Source: Granulosicoccus antarcticus IMCC3135 (GTDB taxonomy: Bacteria; Pseudomonadota; Gammaproteobacteria; Granulosicoccales; Granulosicoccaceae). Taken from it: a stretch of DNA of 64,000 nt. The notes beneath the pieces were generated by a model. That model was given only the letters and a program-made list of their open reading frames with translations, was not told where the DNA came from and searched no databases. Location of the stretch: contig NZ_CP018632.1 of NCBI RefSeq assembly GCF_002215215.1, positions 1,134,001-1,198,000 of the forward strand, written 5' to 3'. The position numbers were made by a program, and so were the translations under genes. This document shows positions 50,866-62,280 of the stretch, in pieces; positions within the stretch are counted from its first letter, which is position 1, and each line of letters opens with the position of its first letter.

Positions 50866-53800
50866 TTACGCTGCGTGCCCCAGAGTGGCGAGCAGTTCAT
50901 TCAGCTCGGCCGCCTTCGGCTTGACCATCCAGAAGCGTGAAGCCAGCGAATAGAAGTCATCGATCATATGCATGCCCAGACTACTGTTGGTTTCGGCAAC
51001 ATGATCTTCGATAAGAGTCTGCAGGTAGTTACGGTAACGTTCCATGGACTCTGCGTGCAGGCGATGAATGTCGATCAGTTCGTGGTTGTAACGATCGACG
51101 AACACATTGTGCTGATCGAAGACAAAGGCCAAACCTCCCGTCATACCGGCACCAAAGTTCACGCCGGTCTCTCCCAGAACAACGACACAACCACCTGTCA
51201 TGTATTCGCAACCATGATCGCCAATACCTTCGATAACCGAAATGGCGCCGCTGTTGCGAACCGCAAAGCGTTCTCCACCCATGCCGGCCGCATAGAGCTT
51301 GCCGCCGGTGGCCCCATAAAGGCAGGTGTTACCGACAATGGTTGAATCACGACCGGTGAAACGAGCATCGGTTGGTGGACGGATGACGATCTTGCCGCCT
51401 GCCATGCCTTTGCCGACATAATCGTTTGCATCACCATCCAGATACAGATTCAGGCCGCCGGCATTCCAGACGCCGAATGACTGTCCAGCGGTGCCCGTGA
51501 ATCGGATATCGATGGGGCTGTCACTCATGCCATGGTCACCGTGCGCCTTGGCGATTTCACCCGACAGCCGAGCACCAATGGAGCGATTGATGTTCTTGAT
51601 CGGATAGCGGAATTCGCCCCCTGATTTCTTGCGAATGGCTGTGCGGCAATCGGAAACCATCTGCTCGGCCAGCAGGCCCTTGTCATGTGGCAAGTTGCGC
51701 TCTGACGTGCAGAAACGTGGTGCATCCTCGGGTATGCCGCCAGTGGCCAGCAGTGGCGTCAGATCGATACGTTGCTGACGTGGTGTTCGGCCTGCAGCCG
51801 GTTCCAGGTATTGCGGGCGACCAATGATATCAGACAGGTTGCGTACGCCCAGATAGGCCAGATGACGGCGCACATCTTCTGCTACAAAACGCATGTAGTG
51901 CATGACCTTTTCCACATTGCCGTGGAAGTGGCGCATACGCAGCACCTTGTGTTGAGTTGCTACACCGGTTGCGCAGTTATTCAGATGACAGATACGCAGA
52001 TACTTGCAGCCCATGGCAATCATGGGGCCGGTGCCAAAACCGAAGCTCTCAGCTCCCATGATGGCCGCCTTGATGACATCCAGACCGGTTTTCAGACCAC
52101 CATCGGTCTGTACCCGAACCTTGTCACGCAGGTTGTTGGCGCGCAGGACCTGATGAGTCTCGGACATGCCCAGCTCCCATGGAGAGCCTGCATATTTCAC
52201 GCTGGTCAGAGGTGAGGCGCCTGTGCCTCCATCGTACCCAGAAATGGTGATCAGATCGGCATAGGCCTTGGCCACACCGGCCGCAATCGTGCCCACACCG
52301 GCTTCAGCAACCAGTTTCACGGAGACCAGTGCTTCCGGATTGACCTGTTTCAGATCGAAGATCAGCTGTGCCAGATCTTCAATTGAATAGATATCGTGAT
52401 GTGGTGGTGGAGAGATCAGGGCAACACCCGGACTGCTGTGACGCAGCTTTGCAATCATCGCATTGACCTTGTCTCCTGGCAGCTGACCCCCTTCACCGGG
52501 TTTTGCTCCCTGCGCGATCTTGATCTGCAGCACTTCAGCATTAACCAGATAGTGTGGCGTGACGCCAAACCGGCCGGATGCGATCTGTTTGATCTTTGAC
52601 ATCTTCAGTGTGCCGTAGCGGGCTTTATCCTCGCCACCTTCACCGGAGTTGGAACGACCGCCCAATCGATTCATGGCCTCTGCCAGAGTCTCGTGAGCTT
52701 CCGGGGACAAAGCGCCCAGCGACATGCCAGCCGAATCGAATCGACTGAGGATCGATTCGACAGATTCCACGGCCTCGATGGGAATGGAGACACCTGGTTT
52801 CAGATCGAGCAGGTCACGCAACATGGCCGGACGTCGCTCATCGACCGTTTTCTGGTAAATGGTGTAGTCAGCGTAATCACCGCTGGTGACTGCCGCTTGC
52901 AGTTGCGTGACAACATCCGGATTGTAGGCATGGTATTCACCGCCGTTGATGTACTTCAGCAAACCGCCTTGAATGACGCCAACCTGAGGGTTGAACGCGG
53001 TCTTGGCGAGCAGGCGTGCATCGGTTTCCAGATCGCTGAAATCCATACCCTGGATGCGGCTGGTTGTGCCGGTGAAGCATAGGTCGACAACTTCGGAGTG
53101 CAGGCCAACGATTTCGTACAGTTGTGCTCCGCGGTAGCTTGAAATGGTGGAAATCCCCATTTTGGAGAGGATTTTCATCAAGCCCTTGTTGATGCCCTTG
53201 CGGTAGTTCTGTTCCAGTTGCGGTACATCGCTGGCAGACAGTTCACCGCGGCGTGCCATGCCGTTAATAGATTCGTAGGCCAGGTAGGGGAATACACAGG
53301 TTGCCCCGTTACCCACCAATACCGCGACCTGGTGAGAGTCGCGTGCCGTACCGGTTTCGATGACCAGGTTGGCATCGCAACGACAATCGGCGGCAATCAT
53401 GGCCTTGTGGGCAGCACCCGTTGCCAACAGAGCATGGACGGGCAGCATGCCGCTGGCCAGCTCTCTGTCGCTGAGGATGATGATGACTTTCTGGTGTTCA
53501 TTGACAGCGGTAACGCACTCTGTGCAGATCCGTTCCAAAGCTTCGCGCAGCGATTCCTCTTCAGGGTCGTACTGCAGACTGATGCGTTCGTGCGAATAGT
53601 TCGCTTCATCATCCATGACCAGCAGGGTTTCGAATTTTTCGCTGGATAGCACCGGCGATCGAACCAGCAGCCGGTTGGCATGATGGTGAGTTTCCCGAAA
53701 CAGGTTCTTCTCACGACCAAGGCAGGTCTCTAAAGACATGACAATCGTCTCGCGCAGCGGATCGATTGGCGGGTTCGTGACTTGCGCGAACTGCTGACGG

Positions 53801-55344
53801 AAGCTGTCGTAGACATGCCGGACGTGCTCGGACATGACAGGGAACGGGGTGTCATCTCCCATGGATCCGATGGCTTCCTGAGCGCCTTCGGCCAGTACGC
53901 GTAGCACCTGATCGCGTTCTTCGAAGCTGACATTGAACATTTTTTCGTACACAGCCAGCTGTTCATCTTCCATGACCGGCGTGGCGTGTGCGGCATCACG
54001 CAGACGTGAACGCAAATGGCGTGAGTTCTTCTGCAGCCATTTTGCGTAGGGTTGACGATGCTTCAGCAAATCGCTGACATCCTGAGGCAGCAGCAGGCGT
54101 CCGGATTGGGTATCTACAGCCAGCATCTCGCCTGGCTTCAGGCGGCCTTTCTTGATGATGTCACTGGGCAGGTAGTCATGTACGCCAACTTCCGAGGCGA
54201 GCGTGATATGTCGATCCTTACTGATGACATAGCGGGCCGGTCGCAGGCCGTTGCGATCCAGCGCACAGCTGGCATAACGGCCGTCGGTCAGTACGACACC
54301 GGCAGGACCATCCCAGGGTTCCATGTGCATGGAGTTGTATTCGAGGAAGGCTCGCAGGTCGGAGTCCAGTTCCCAGGTGTTCTGCCAGGCAGGTGGCATC
54401 AGCATGCGCATGGCGCGGAACACGTCGATGCCACCTGCCATCAACAATTCCAGCATGTTGTCCAGGGACATGGAATCAGAACCGTGCTGGCTGACCAGAG
54501 GCAGCAATTCGTTGAGTTCCGGAAGTACAGGGGAGCGCAATTTGGACGCGCGAGCATTGGCCCAGCTGCGATTGCCGCGGATCGTGTTGATCTCGCCATT
54601 GTGTGCCAGGTAGCGAAATGGCTGAGCCAGACGCCATTGGGGCAGGGTGTTGGTGGAGAATCGCTGGTGGAAAACTGCGATGGATGATTGCAGCGACTCG
54701 TCCTCCAGATCTCGATAGAAAGTGGCGAGGTATTCGGGCATGACCAGACCCTTGTACAGAATCACATCGCAGGATAATGAACAGACGTAGAAGTCTGCAT
54801 CTTTACCTGTCAGCTCGATCTCTGTACGACGTCTGGCAACGAACAGATGGCGATTGAATTCCGCGGTGTCCATTTCTTCAGTAACGGAGACAAAAATCTG
54901 CTCGATACGTGGCACGCTACGCTTTGCTTCTTCACCGCAGGCAGACAGATCGGTCGGCACCACGCGCCAGCCGTTGACCTTCAATCCGCGCTCCTCGCAC
55001 TGCTTGCTCAGAATCGCTTTAGCCAGTTCGGCCTTGTCAGGATCACGGCTCAGAAAAATGATGCCGGTGCCAAATTCGCTTTCCAGCTCGAAGCCAGCTT
55101 TGCTGGCAGCCTGACGCAGAAATGCCTCGGGTTTTCGCAGTAACAGACCGCAACCGTCACCGGTTTTGCCGTCAGCACCGATGGCACCACGGTGGGTCAT
55201 GCGTCCCAGGGAGGTAATGGCGGTTTCTACCAGCCAGTGGCTGGCTCGACCATCCATTTGCGCAATGAGGCCGAAGCCGCAGTTGTCGCGTTCGAAGTCA
55301 GGGTGATACAGGCCGTGCTCGGCCAGATTGTCCAGATACGTCAT
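50866..55344 (-). CDS. gltB: Glutamate synthase (NADPH-type), large subunit
   Basis: Converts glutamine plus 2-oxoglutarate to two glutamates; partner of glutamine synthetase. ATG 55344 gives a short propeptide (21 residues) before the mature N-terminal Cys22 ([10 protein letters not shown]), the class II amidotransferase nucleophile; total about 1492 residues. The central domain, the FMN-binding synthase domain (from about 820, [31 protein letters not shown]), the 3Fe-4S cysteines ([15 protein letters not shown]) and the C-terminal beta-helix ([14 protein letters not shown]) are complete. The small subunit gltD does not follow; dnaG does. Directly downstream of damX, as in Pseudomonas. Confidence 0.96.
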   Translation of the reverse strand: MTYLDNLAEHGLYHPDFERDNCGFGLIAQMDGRASHWLVETAITSLGRMTHRGAIGADGKTGDGCGLLLRKPEAFLRQAASKAGFELESEFGTGIIFLSRDPDKAELAKAILSKQCEERGLKVNGWRVVPTDLSACGEEAKRSVPRIEQIFVSVTEEMDTAEFNRHLFVARRRTEIELTGKDADFYVCSLSCDVILYKGLVMPEYLATFYRDLEDESLQSSIAVFHQRFSTNTLPQWRLAQPFRYLAHNGEINTIRGNRSWANARASKLRSPVLPELNELLPLVSQHGSDSMSLDNMLELLMAGGIDVFRAMRMLMPPAWQNTWELDSDLRAFLEYNSMHMEPWDGPAGVVLTDGRYASCALDRNGLRPARYVISKDRHITLASEVGVHDYLPSDIIKKGRLKPGEMLAVDTQSGRLLLPQDVSDLLKHRQPYAKWLQKNSRHLRSRLRDAAHATPVMEDEQLAVYEKMFNVSFEERDQVLRVLAEGAQEAIGSMGDDTPFPVMSEHVRHVYDSFRQQFAQVTNPPIDPLRETIVMSLETCLGREKNLFRETHHHANRLLVRSPVLSSEKFETLLVMDDEANYSHERISLQYDPEEESLREALERICTECVTAVNEHQKVIIILSDRELASGMLPVHALLATGAAHKAMIAADCRCDANLVIETGTARDSHQVAVLVGNGATCVFPYLAYESINGMARRGELSASDVPQLEQNYRKGINKGLMKILSKMGISTISSYRGAQLYEIVGLHSEVVDLCFTGTTSRIQGMDFSDLETDARLLAKTAFNPQVGVIQGGLLKYINGGEYHAYNPDVVTQLQAAVTSGDYADYTIYQKTVDERRPAMLRDLLDLKPGVSIPIEAVESVESILSRFDSAGMSLGALSPEAHETLAEAMNRLGGRSNSGEGGEDKARYGTLKMSKIKQIASGRFGVTPHYLVNAEVLQIKIAQGAKPGEGGQLPGDKVNAMIAKLRHSSPGVALISPPPHHDIYSIEDLAQLIFDLKQVNPEALVSVKLVAEAGVGTIAAGVAKAYADLITISGYDGGTGASPLTSVKYAGSPWELGMSETHQVLRANNLRDKVRVQTDGGLKTGLDVIKAAIMGAESFGFGTGPMIAMGCKYLRICHLNNCATGVATQHKVLRMRHFHGNVEKVMHYMRFVAEDVRRHLAYLGVRNLSDIIGRPQYLEPAAGRTPRQQRIDLTPLLATGGIPEDAPRFCTSERNLPHDKGLLAEQMVSDCRTAIRKKSGGEFRYPIKNINRSIGARLSGEIAKAHGDHGMSDSPIDIRFTGTAGQSFGVWNAGGLNLYLDGDANDYVGKGMAGGKIVIRPPTDARFTGRDSTIVGNTCLYGATGGKLYAAGMGGERFAVRNSGAISVIEGIGDHGCEYMTGGCVVVLGETGVNFGAGMTGGLAFVFDQHNVFVDRYNHELIDIHRLHAESMERYRNYLQTLIEDHVAETNSSLGMHMIDDFYSLASRFWMVKPKAAELNELLATLGHAA

Positions 55345-55546
55345 AAATTTCGACCGGAGTAAGCCAGAACGATAGCGCGGGCGATTTGCCGCACAGCCTG
55401 ACATTATAACGATTCATGACGCACTTGATTTCCTGTCGGTTCTGGACTGACAAAGAAAATTGGTGATTTGACCACTGAGCACAAGCGAAAAGACTATTCC
55501 GGTGCAAAAACCTGCCTTTTACGCTCCATATTGGTGCGCTTTTGGT

Positions 55547-57376
55547 CTATTGGCCCTTTAGCACTGTTTGGATGCGTCCTACATTGCGAATCCATGGCTG
55601 GTCGGTCAGAGCGGAGGCCGGCATTTGCTGAACGGCGGTCTGAGCCTCTTCGAAGCCGGTATACAGCCCATGCAGTAATGCGTACCAGGTTTCACCATTA
55701 CGCACGAAAGAATAGATCGAGTTCGGTGGTGAGAGAGTATTCCGGTTTCGCTGCAGGAAGCTTTCGATCGATTTCTGGTCTCGAGATGCGCTCATTTGCA
55801 CGGTAATCAAGTCAGAATTCTGGACCAGTATCCAGGTGGGAGACTCAAGGATGTCAGCCACTTCCGGATTGACGTCGGGCAAGCTGCTGCTAGTCGGAGA
55901 CTGTTCGGCGATAACGACTTCGGGCGTTGTCTCCGGCGCAGCTTCTGGTTGATTGTTACCTGCATCCGTTTCAACTGTTTCAATTGGCAGTGAGTCTGAC
56001 GAATCAGCCGTCTCGGTCAAAGGCTGAGCCGTGTCTGTGCTTTGTTCGGTGTCAGTAGTCGGTTGTTCCGGAACAATAATGACAGGGCGATTGGCAACGT
56101 CTTGACTGGCGGGCTCGTTAACGGAAACGTCTGCGACATCCTGATTGTTAACGGTGATGTCAGCAAGCGTCTCGTCAGAGTCGTTTGCCTGTTCGGCGGT
56201 GTCTGAATCGGCGATTACATTATCGAGCTGAGAATTTACAGTGTCAGCAGAGCCATTGATGGTGATTTCAGCAGCATCCACTGGTGCAGTCGGCAGGGAG
56301 GTTGTCGTCGTCGGCTCGGGCAATTCAGCGGGAATGGGTGGCAGCGGGACGAGCTTGCGTTCTTCGACAACACGCACTGGCGGCGAATCACTGCTTGAAT
56401 TGTTCTGCGTCGTGCCGTAACGCACTTCATCGTTGTCTGCGGCCGGCATGAACATGGCGAGTCCGCCCAGAATGAGTGCTGTTGCCAGCAGGCCCAGGCC
56501 CAGCTTGCCTTTGCGAGATTGCAAAAATGGCTCGCTTTCTTGTATGAACAGATCGTCGTCTGCCATGTGACCCGCAGCCAAGGGGTCGTATTGTTGATTG
56601 AGAAATTGTGCCGCTGCGGCTTGCAGGCTGGCAGGGAAGCCTCCGGACTGGTTGACCATCTCGTCAATGTCGGCATCGGAAAACGGCGCTTCACCCGCAT
56701 AGCCGGCATCTTGCAGGCGAAAGGCAAGGTAGTCAGCTGCTCGGGCTTCGCTCATGCCGTCGATTGTCAGACTGGAGTAGGGCAGATCGGCGCCTTCGGG
56801 CAGCAGATCGGGTATGCGATCTTCGAATTCAGGGGGCGTTGCCAGTGCGACACGCATCAGGGTTTCGTCCTGACTGTTGATATACAACATGCCGCTGAGC
56901 AATTGAGTCAGCTCGGTTTCGCTGATGAGATTGGCATCATCCAGGACAATGGCGCTCAGGGTATTGCGTGCCACCATGGTTTGTAGTGACGGGACGAGCT
57001 GGTCAAGAATGTCCTTGAGCTTTTCAGGTGGCTTGACCTTGAATGCTTCGAGCATGCCGGCAAACAGGTTGAGAGTGCTGAAGCGTGGGCTGCCCTTGAC
57101 GGCAAAGCACTGAATGCGTAGGCCGCTATTGGTTCCAAGCTGATTCAGCAGTGCGCTCTTGCCGGCACCTTGCTCGCCGAGTATCAATAACAGGTCATCA
57201 CCGGTGATGAGTGCTTGTTTGACATCGGCCAGTTGTTCAAGGCCGGTTTCATCAACAAAGGTCAGTGCGTCAGGCGCAAGTGCGCCGAACGGCTGCCGAT
57301 GCAATTGCAGCGCTGAAAGAGTGACATCAGACAGAAGATCTGTCCGGTGGATGTCCGATGCGTCTTTTGACGACAT
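55547..57376 (-). CDS. damX: DamX-like protein: AAA ATPase domain plus SPOR domain
   Basis: 609-residue inner-membrane protein. Cytoplasmic N-terminal ExeA/GspA-type AAA domain (about 20-270) with Walker A GEQGAGKSALL and Walker B-like LSAIVLDDANL; one membrane helix (about 290-310, LGLGLLATALILGGLAMFM); a long Thr/Pro/Asp-rich periplasmic linker; and a C-terminal SPOR domain (about 520-605: WILVQNSDLITVQMSASRD, YALLHGLYTGFEEAQTAV) that binds septal peptidoglycan. DamX acts in cell division; the fused ATPase form is found in Pseudomonas-type bacteria, whereas the enteric protein lacks it. Lies between aroB and gltB. Confidence 0.88.
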   Translation of the reverse strand: MSSKDASDIHRTDLLSDVTLSALQLHRQPFGALAPDALTFVDETGLEQLADVKQALITGDDLLLILGEQGAGKSALLNQLGTNSGLRIQCFAVKGSPRFSTLNLFAGMLEAFKVKPPEKLKDILDQLVPSLQTMVARNTLSAIVLDDANLISETELTQLLSGMLYINSQDETLMRVALATPPEFEDRIPDLLPEGADLPYSSLTIDGMSEARAADYLAFRLQDAGYAGEAPFSDADIDEMVNQSGGFPASLQAAAAQFLNQQYDPLAAGHMADDDLFIQESEPFLQSRKGKLGLGLLATALILGGLAMFMPAADNDEVRYGTTQNNSSSDSPPVRVVEERKLVPLPPIPAELPEPTTTTSLPTAPVDAAEITINGSADTVNSQLDNVIADSDTAEQANDSDETLADITVNNQDVADVSVNEPASQDVANRPVIIVPEQPTTDTEQSTDTAQPLTETADSSDSLPIETVETDAGNNQPEAAPETTPEVVIAEQSPTSSSLPDVNPEVADILESPTWILVQNSDLITVQMSASRDQKSIESFLQRNRNTLSPPNSIYSFVRNGETWYALLHGLYTGFEEAQTAVQQMPASALTDQPWIRNVGRIQTVLKGQ

Positions 57377-57562
57377 GGCGTGCTACGAAACCTGTGGATG
57401 AGTGATCTTACTACATACCTGTCATCAGTCGCAGGGTGTCACGTCGTAATTGAGTTTTAATTAACGAGGTGATGCGAGTCAATAACAGGAGGCGAGTACT
57501 TGTATGTATTAAAAAGAGCTTGGCAGATCGTCTGAAAATAATAGGCTGATCTATTGCAGATC

Positions 57563-58657
57563 TTATCCTCGAGCGCTCTCCTGGCCAGAAAAATGTTCGA
57601 GTGTTGCGTGCAGTGCTGAGTGATCGAAATCTGCACTCACATGCGAACGGCCAATTCCATCGAGCAATATCAGTCGCACAGCACCTGCGCTGACTTTCTT
57701 GTCTCGCGCCATATATTTCAGGAATACCTCTGGCGTCATCTGCGATGGTGCCCGTATGGGTAGACCCGCGCGCTCCAGCAGACGTAGTCCACGCGTGCGG
57801 ATGGCCTCATCAATCAAGCCCAGTCGCACGGATGTGTCCAGCGCCATGGCGATACCAGCGCTGACAGCTTCGCCATGCAACCAGGTGCCGTAGCCCATGG
57901 CCGCCTCGATGGCATGACCGAAAGTATGGCCCAGGTTCAACAAGGCACGCATACCGTGTTCGCGTTCATCGGCTTCTACGACTCGAGCCTTGATTTCGCA
58001 GGAGCGACGCACGGCCTCACCTGTCGCAGCGGGGTCTCGTGACAACAGGGCGTCCATGTTGTCTTCGAGCCAGCTGAAAAAGTCACTGTCGATGATGAAG
58101 CCATATTTGATTACTTCAGCAAGTCCGGCTCGCAGTTCGCGTTCGTCCAGTGTCGCCAGCGTATCCATGTCGGCAATGACGGCAACCGGCTGATGAAAAG
58201 CGCCAATCATGTTCTTGCCCAGAGCGTGATTGACACCGGTCTTGCCGCCCACTGAGGAGTCAACCTGCGAGAGCAGGGTGGTCGGTAGCTGAATGAAATC
58301 GACGCCACGTTGGTAGCTGGCTGCCGCATAGCCCGTCATATCACCGATTACACCGCCGCCCAGGGCAATCAGCGTGCAGCTGCGATCAAAATTCTCATTG
58401 AGCAGAGCGCTGAATATATGGTTGAGCTCATCCAGGTTCTTGAAAGATTCTCCATCCTTCAGAATCACGCTGGAGGAGGGCACATTGCCCAAAGCTGCCA
58501 GTGTCTTGTCAAGATAGAGTGGTGCGATGGTCTCGTTGGTGACCACCATGGCTCGGTCACGTACATGGCTGGCCAGCAGGCCTTGCTGGTCAATCAGGCC
58601 GCTACCGATATGAATCGGGTAGCTGCGATTGCCGAGGTCGATGTTGACGGTTTGCAT
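57563..58657 (-). CDS. aroB: 3-dehydroquinate synthase
   Basis: Second step of the shikimate pathway, NAD- and zinc-dependent. 364 residues. [12 protein letters not shown], the NAD loop [50 protein letters not shown], and zinc ligands in [19 protein letters not shown] and [11 protein letters not shown] are present. Follows aroK by 91 bp on the same strand. Confidence 0.97.
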   Translation of the reverse strand: MQTVNIDLGNRSYPIHIGSGLIDQQGLLASHVRDRAMVVTNETIAPLYLDKTLAALGNVPSSSVILKDGESFKNLDELNHIFSALLNENFDRSCTLIALGGGVIGDMTGYAAASYQRGVDFIQLPTTLLSQVDSSVGGKTGVNHALGKNMIGAFHQPVAVIADMDTLATLDERELRAGLAEVIKYGFIIDSDFFSWLEDNMDALLSRDPAATGEAVRRSCEIKARVVEADEREHGMRALLNLGHTFGHAIEAAMGYGTWLHGEAVSAGIAMALDTSVRLGLIDEAIRTRGLRLLERAGLPIRAPSQMTPEVFLKYMARDKKVSAGAVRLILLDGIGRSHVSADFDHSALHATLEHFSGQESARG

Positions 58658-58748
58658 GAGGGCGAGCGCGAAATCGTAAATGAGGCAGTAGGATAACGCA
58701 CGCTGAAGGCAGGCGTGGTAATGACATGGATAGTCTGTGCAACCTTGA

Positions 58749-59348
58749 CTATTTGGCTTTGGTGTATCTCAACGGTTCCGAGACTGATGCAGGGCGCTCT
58801 ATGGGTTCTTCATTGACGCTTGAGGCAGCCAGATTGATGTCATATTTCTTGAGGTGTCTGAGAATGCGTGACACCACGTGGTACATGCGACGCGAATCAG
58901 TGGATATCTCTGCATCGGCCACAGATTTGTAGATAGGTTCACGTTCTTCCATTAGTGAACGTAATCGGGCTTCCGGGTCTGCTGTCTGTAGCAAGGGGCG
59001 ATTGGCATCAAAGCCGACGCGTCGCAACTGCTCCTTGATATCAACCTGCAAAAGGATGACATAGCCACGGGACATCAGGTGCTGGCGGTTCTCCTCTCTG
59101 AGTACCGCACCGCCTCCGGTCGCCAGTACCAGTCCGGGCAGCATCGTCAGTTCATTGATGATGCGCGCTTCTCGGTCGCGAAAGCCGGCTTCACCTTCGT
59201 AGTCGAAAATGGTGGGGATGTCGACACCGCATCGCGCTTCGATTTCTCGGTCGCTGTCTATGAAGCGATAGCCGATCTTGCGGGCCAGGGCTCGACCAAC
59301 GGTACTCTTGCCTGAGCCCATGGGGCCGACTAGAAAAATGCTGGTCAT
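58749..59348 (-). CDS. aroK: Shikimate kinase
   Basis: Phosphorylates shikimate. 199 residues: Walker [13 protein letters not shown] near the start, shikimate-binding DSDREIE, the FRDREARI region and the GGGAVL loop. It has a C-terminal tail of about 25 residues beyond the usual length, with no recognised motif. ATG 59348. Separated from pilQ by a Rho-independent terminator. Confidence 0.95.
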   Translation of the reverse strand: MTSIFLVGPMGSGKSTVGRALARKIGYRFIDSDREIEARCGVDIPTIFDYEGEAGFRDREARIINELTMLPGLVLATGGGAVLREENRQHLMSRGYVILLQVDIKEQLRRVGFDANRPLLQTADPEARLRSLMEEREPIYKSVADAEISTDSRRMYHVVSRILRHLKKYDINLAASSVNEEPIERPASVSEPLRYTKAK

Positions 59349-59481
59349 GTTGATCGTGGTGGCGTGGACTCGTGCATTCTACCCAACAATGGCCGCTTTC
59401 TGCACGCGACTCGAAACTCGATTGACATTTGTTTGGCGGTTATCGTTGTTGTTCCGGATTCAGGAGACTCGGATTGCCCAT

Positions 59482-59510
59482 AAAAAAAGCCCGCATCCGA
59501 AGAGGCGGGC
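59482..59510 (-). terminator. Rho-independent terminator after pilQ
   Basis: On the minus strand GCCCGC (59505-59510) pairs with GCGGGC (59489-59494), and seven T residues (59482-59488) follow. It lies 43 bp after the pilQ stop and before aroK. The pil operon therefore ends here, although aroK follows in the same direction. Confidence 0.9.
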
Positions 59511-59552
59511 ATTTCTGGAATTGCAGGGCGTGAACCCTGCAGGGCCGCCGTA

Positions 59553-61748
59553 TCAGTAGCTCAGAGAAACATTTTCCTTGATGATTTTCGGCGTTACGAA
59601 GATCAGCAATTCTGATTTGTCATCCTGATTGGTGGTGTGCTGGAACAACCGGCCGATCAGAGGCAGATTGCCGAAGAATGGCACCATGTCGACCTTGTTG
59701 ATGACGGTCTGCTCGTAGACGCCACCCAGTACCACGGTTTCACCATTGTCCACCAATACCTGAGTACTGACTTCGCGAGTATCGATGCTGGGTACCTGTA
59801 GAGTGCCGGCGCCAAAGATCTCACCGACCGTGTCCTTGTTTACTTTCAGGTCCATGACGATGCGATCGTCTGGCGTGATCTGCGGGGTAACGGTCAGGCC
59901 CAGTACGGCTTTTCGGAATGACACTGACGTCGCACCGCTGGATGATGCCTCAAGGTAGGGGATTTCCACACCTTGTTCGATATAGGCTTCATGTTGATTA
60001 GCTGTGATGACGCGAGGGCTTGAGATAACTTCACCATTACCTTCTGCCTGCATGGCTGAGAGTTCCAGTTCCAGCAGCGTGCCGAAGGGTAGTTTGGCCA
60101 GAGCCACTCCCAGCGAGCCGGCGGCGTTGCTGCCTGGCAGGTTCACATTGAACCGGTTGTCGTCGAGGCCGTCGCCATTGATCAGATCCTGCACTCCATT
60201 GGCGTTGCCCGATAGTGCAAAGCCTGTGTCGTTTGCAGAGGTGGTATTCCGGTTAAGTCCCCAACGCACACCAATGTCCTTGTTGAAGTCATCTGATGCG
60301 ATAACGATCCGTGATTCGATCAGCACCTGCCGGATGGGGACATCCAGACGATGCACCAGCGCCCGGATGCTCTCTAACTGGTCGACGGTGTCGTTGATCA
60401 GAAGTGTGTTGGTACGATCATCGACTGAGACACTGCCACGCTCGGTCATCATGCCGCCATCCTTGGATTGCAGCAGGGTGGCCAGTTCAGAGGCCTTGGC
60501 ATAGTTGGCCTGAAAGAACTCAGTGCGTAATGGTGCAAGTTCTGTTTTCTGTTTCAAGCCTTCCAGTTCGATACGTTCACGAGTAGCTATTTCTTCGGCT
60601 GGCGCAATCATGATGACGTTGCCCGCCTGACGCTTGCCCAGAGCCTTGGTCTGCAGAATGATGTCCAGCGCCTGGTCCCAGGGGACGTTTTTGAGACGCA
60701 AGGTCAACTTGCCCTGAACCGAATCACTGACCACAATATTGAGATCTGTAAAGTCTGCAAGCAGTTGCAGTACTGAGCGCACCTCGATGTCCTGGAAATT
60801 GAGAGACAACTGCTCACCAATGTAGCCAAACTTGGCTTTGCGATTCTCTTCGATTTCATCTCTGCTCATCGGCTTCAGCTCAACCGTGAACATATCATCT
60901 GTCTGATAAGCCAGTTGTTCGAATTCCTGGGTAGCAGGCTGAATGATGACCTTGGTGCCACGCTTGTTGGAAATGGCGTCGATGAACTGCACCGGCGTAC
61001 CAAAATCCATGACATCCAGTCGTTTCTGAAGTTTGTCAGCCAGCTGTGTGTCAGGAAATTCAACTACCAGTCGACCGCCTTCCTGGCGCATGTCAGTGAC
61101 TATGCCTGCTGAGGAAAGGTTGAAGATGACTCGACCTTCGCCCATCGGGCCGCGCCTGAAATCCAGAGCATCGATTGTATTCACACGTGCCTTGATCGGG
61201 CCGCTGGCCTGAATCAGTGCGGGCTCTTCGACACCGTTGGCTGCGGCCAGTTCGAGCTCTGTAGCTCCCGCCGGGCTGCCGCTGGAGTCCAGTGTCACAA
61301 GTAGCTGATTGCCTTTGACCGATGTCGTGTAGGGCGACAACGCTGTCAGGTTGATGACTACGCGAGTGCGTCCGCCGGCTTCTACTGTTGTGACGTTCTG
61401 CAACATGCCGGAACTGATTGCGATGCGACGATCATCCAGTTCATTGCTGGTGTCGGCCAGGTCCAGAGCAATGCGCGCCGGGTTGTCAATGGTGAATGCT
61501 TTGGGCACCTGTGCCGGACCACTGAGTGTCAGCGCCAGTTGCTGTTTGTTGCCAGGCAAGGTCACATGACTGATATCGATCAGTGAGTTGCCTGCTGCAT
61601 GCAGATGCTGACTTGCGAAAGCCGCTCCCGCCAACAGTGCAAGTGCTGCTGCGCGGGCTATCCCGCGAGCACACAGACAGGTTCTGCCAAGGCTGGGTCG
61701 GTGCGTGTTTTCACGGACTTGAGTTTTCAACGTATTCTCCGTTTTCAT
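59553..61748 (-). CDS. pilQ: Type IV pilus outer-membrane secretin
   Basis: Forms the outer-membrane pore through which the pilus passes. 731 residues with a signal sequence after a basic start (hydrophobic ARAAALALLAGAAFASQHL), one or two AMIN domains (from about 50 to 260, peptidoglycan binding), the STN/N0 domain (LSLNFQDIEVRSVLQLLADF), secretin N domains (NYAKASELATLLQ, RTNTLLINDTVDQL) and the C-terminal secretin gate (VLGGVYEQTVINKVDMVPFF, then GNLPLIGRLF). Starts 1 bp after pilP; last gene of pilMNOPQ. Confidence 0.96.
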   Translation of the reverse strand: MKTENTLKTQVRENTHRPSLGRTCLCARGIARAAALALLAGAAFASQHLHAAGNSLIDISHVTLPGNKQQLALTLSGPAQVPKAFTIDNPARIALDLADTSNELDDRRIAISSGMLQNVTTVEAGGRTRVVINLTALSPYTTSVKGNQLLVTLDSSGSPAGATELELAAANGVEEPALIQASGPIKARVNTIDALDFRRGPMGEGRVIFNLSSAGIVTDMRQEGGRLVVEFPDTQLADKLQKRLDVMDFGTPVQFIDAISNKRGTKVIIQPATQEFEQLAYQTDDMFTVELKPMSRDEIEENRKAKFGYIGEQLSLNFQDIEVRSVLQLLADFTDLNIVVSDSVQGKLTLRLKNVPWDQALDIILQTKALGKRQAGNVIMIAPAEEIATRERIELEGLKQKTELAPLRTEFFQANYAKASELATLLQSKDGGMMTERGSVSVDDRTNTLLINDTVDQLESIRALVHRLDVPIRQVLIESRIVIASDDFNKDIGVRWGLNRNTTSANDTGFALSGNANGVQDLINGDGLDDNRFNVNLPGSNAAGSLGVALAKLPFGTLLELELSAMQAEGNGEVISSPRVITANQHEAYIEQGVEIPYLEASSSGATSVSFRKAVLGLTVTPQITPDDRIVMDLKVNKDTVGEIFGAGTLQVPSIDTREVSTQVLVDNGETVVLGGVYEQTVINKVDMVPFFGNLPLIGRLFQHTTNQDDKSELLIFVTPKIIKENVSLSY

Positions 61749-61749
61749 C

Positions 61750-62277
61750 TTAGTCTTCGGTCATCGCGAGTTGCGCGTCACGATTTACCCAGCCACTGAG
61801 ACCATCTGGTACCAGCTCGACTATTTCAATCTTGGTTTCTGAAACTTGTACGATCTTGCCGTGATTCTGCCCGGCGTAATTGCCTGGTTGTACACGATGG
61901 ATCGTTCCGTCGGGGTCTCTGACCAGCCCCCAGGTTTGTGTCTTTTGCTGTAACAGGCCAACCATCTTCAAGGCATCTACAGGGTAGTTCTCCAGCGGTT
62001 CGCGACGACGTGTTGCTTCTGGTCGCGGGCCGTTGTATTCCGACTCTTCAATAATCGGTGAAGATGAAAGGTCGGTTTGTGCGCGAAAGGGGTCACGTAC
62101 ATCCTGAACAGTGTAGGAAAAAGTCTGGTATGGCGGGAATTCAGGCAAGGGGTCAACCTTGCCTTGATGAGCCTGTTTGGTCTCAGCAATGAATTGTTCG
62201 AGGTCAGACATGTCGCCACCGCAAGCGGTAAGCATGGTCATGAAACCGAACAGCGGTATGATTTTCAACCGTTGCAT
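61750..62277 (-). CDS. pilP: Type IV pilus assembly lipoprotein
   Basis: 175-residue periplasmic lipoprotein that links PilN-PilO to the PilQ secretin. Lipobox LTAC at the end of a short signal peptide; a proline-rich linker (DPLPEFPPYQTF); and a C-terminal beta domain with VGLLQQKTQTWGLVRDPDG, HRVQPGNYAGQNHGKI. Separated from pilO by 3 bp. Confidence 0.94.
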   Translation of the reverse strand: MQRLKIIPLFGFMTMLTACGGDMSDLEQFIAETKQAHQGKVDPLPEFPPYQTFSYTVQDVRDPFRAQTDLSSSPIIEESEYNGPRPEATRRREPLENYPVDALKMVGLLQQKTQTWGLVRDPDGTIHRVQPGNYAGQNHGKIVQVSETKIEIVELVPDGLSGWVNRDAQLAMTED

Positions 62278-62280
62278 GGT

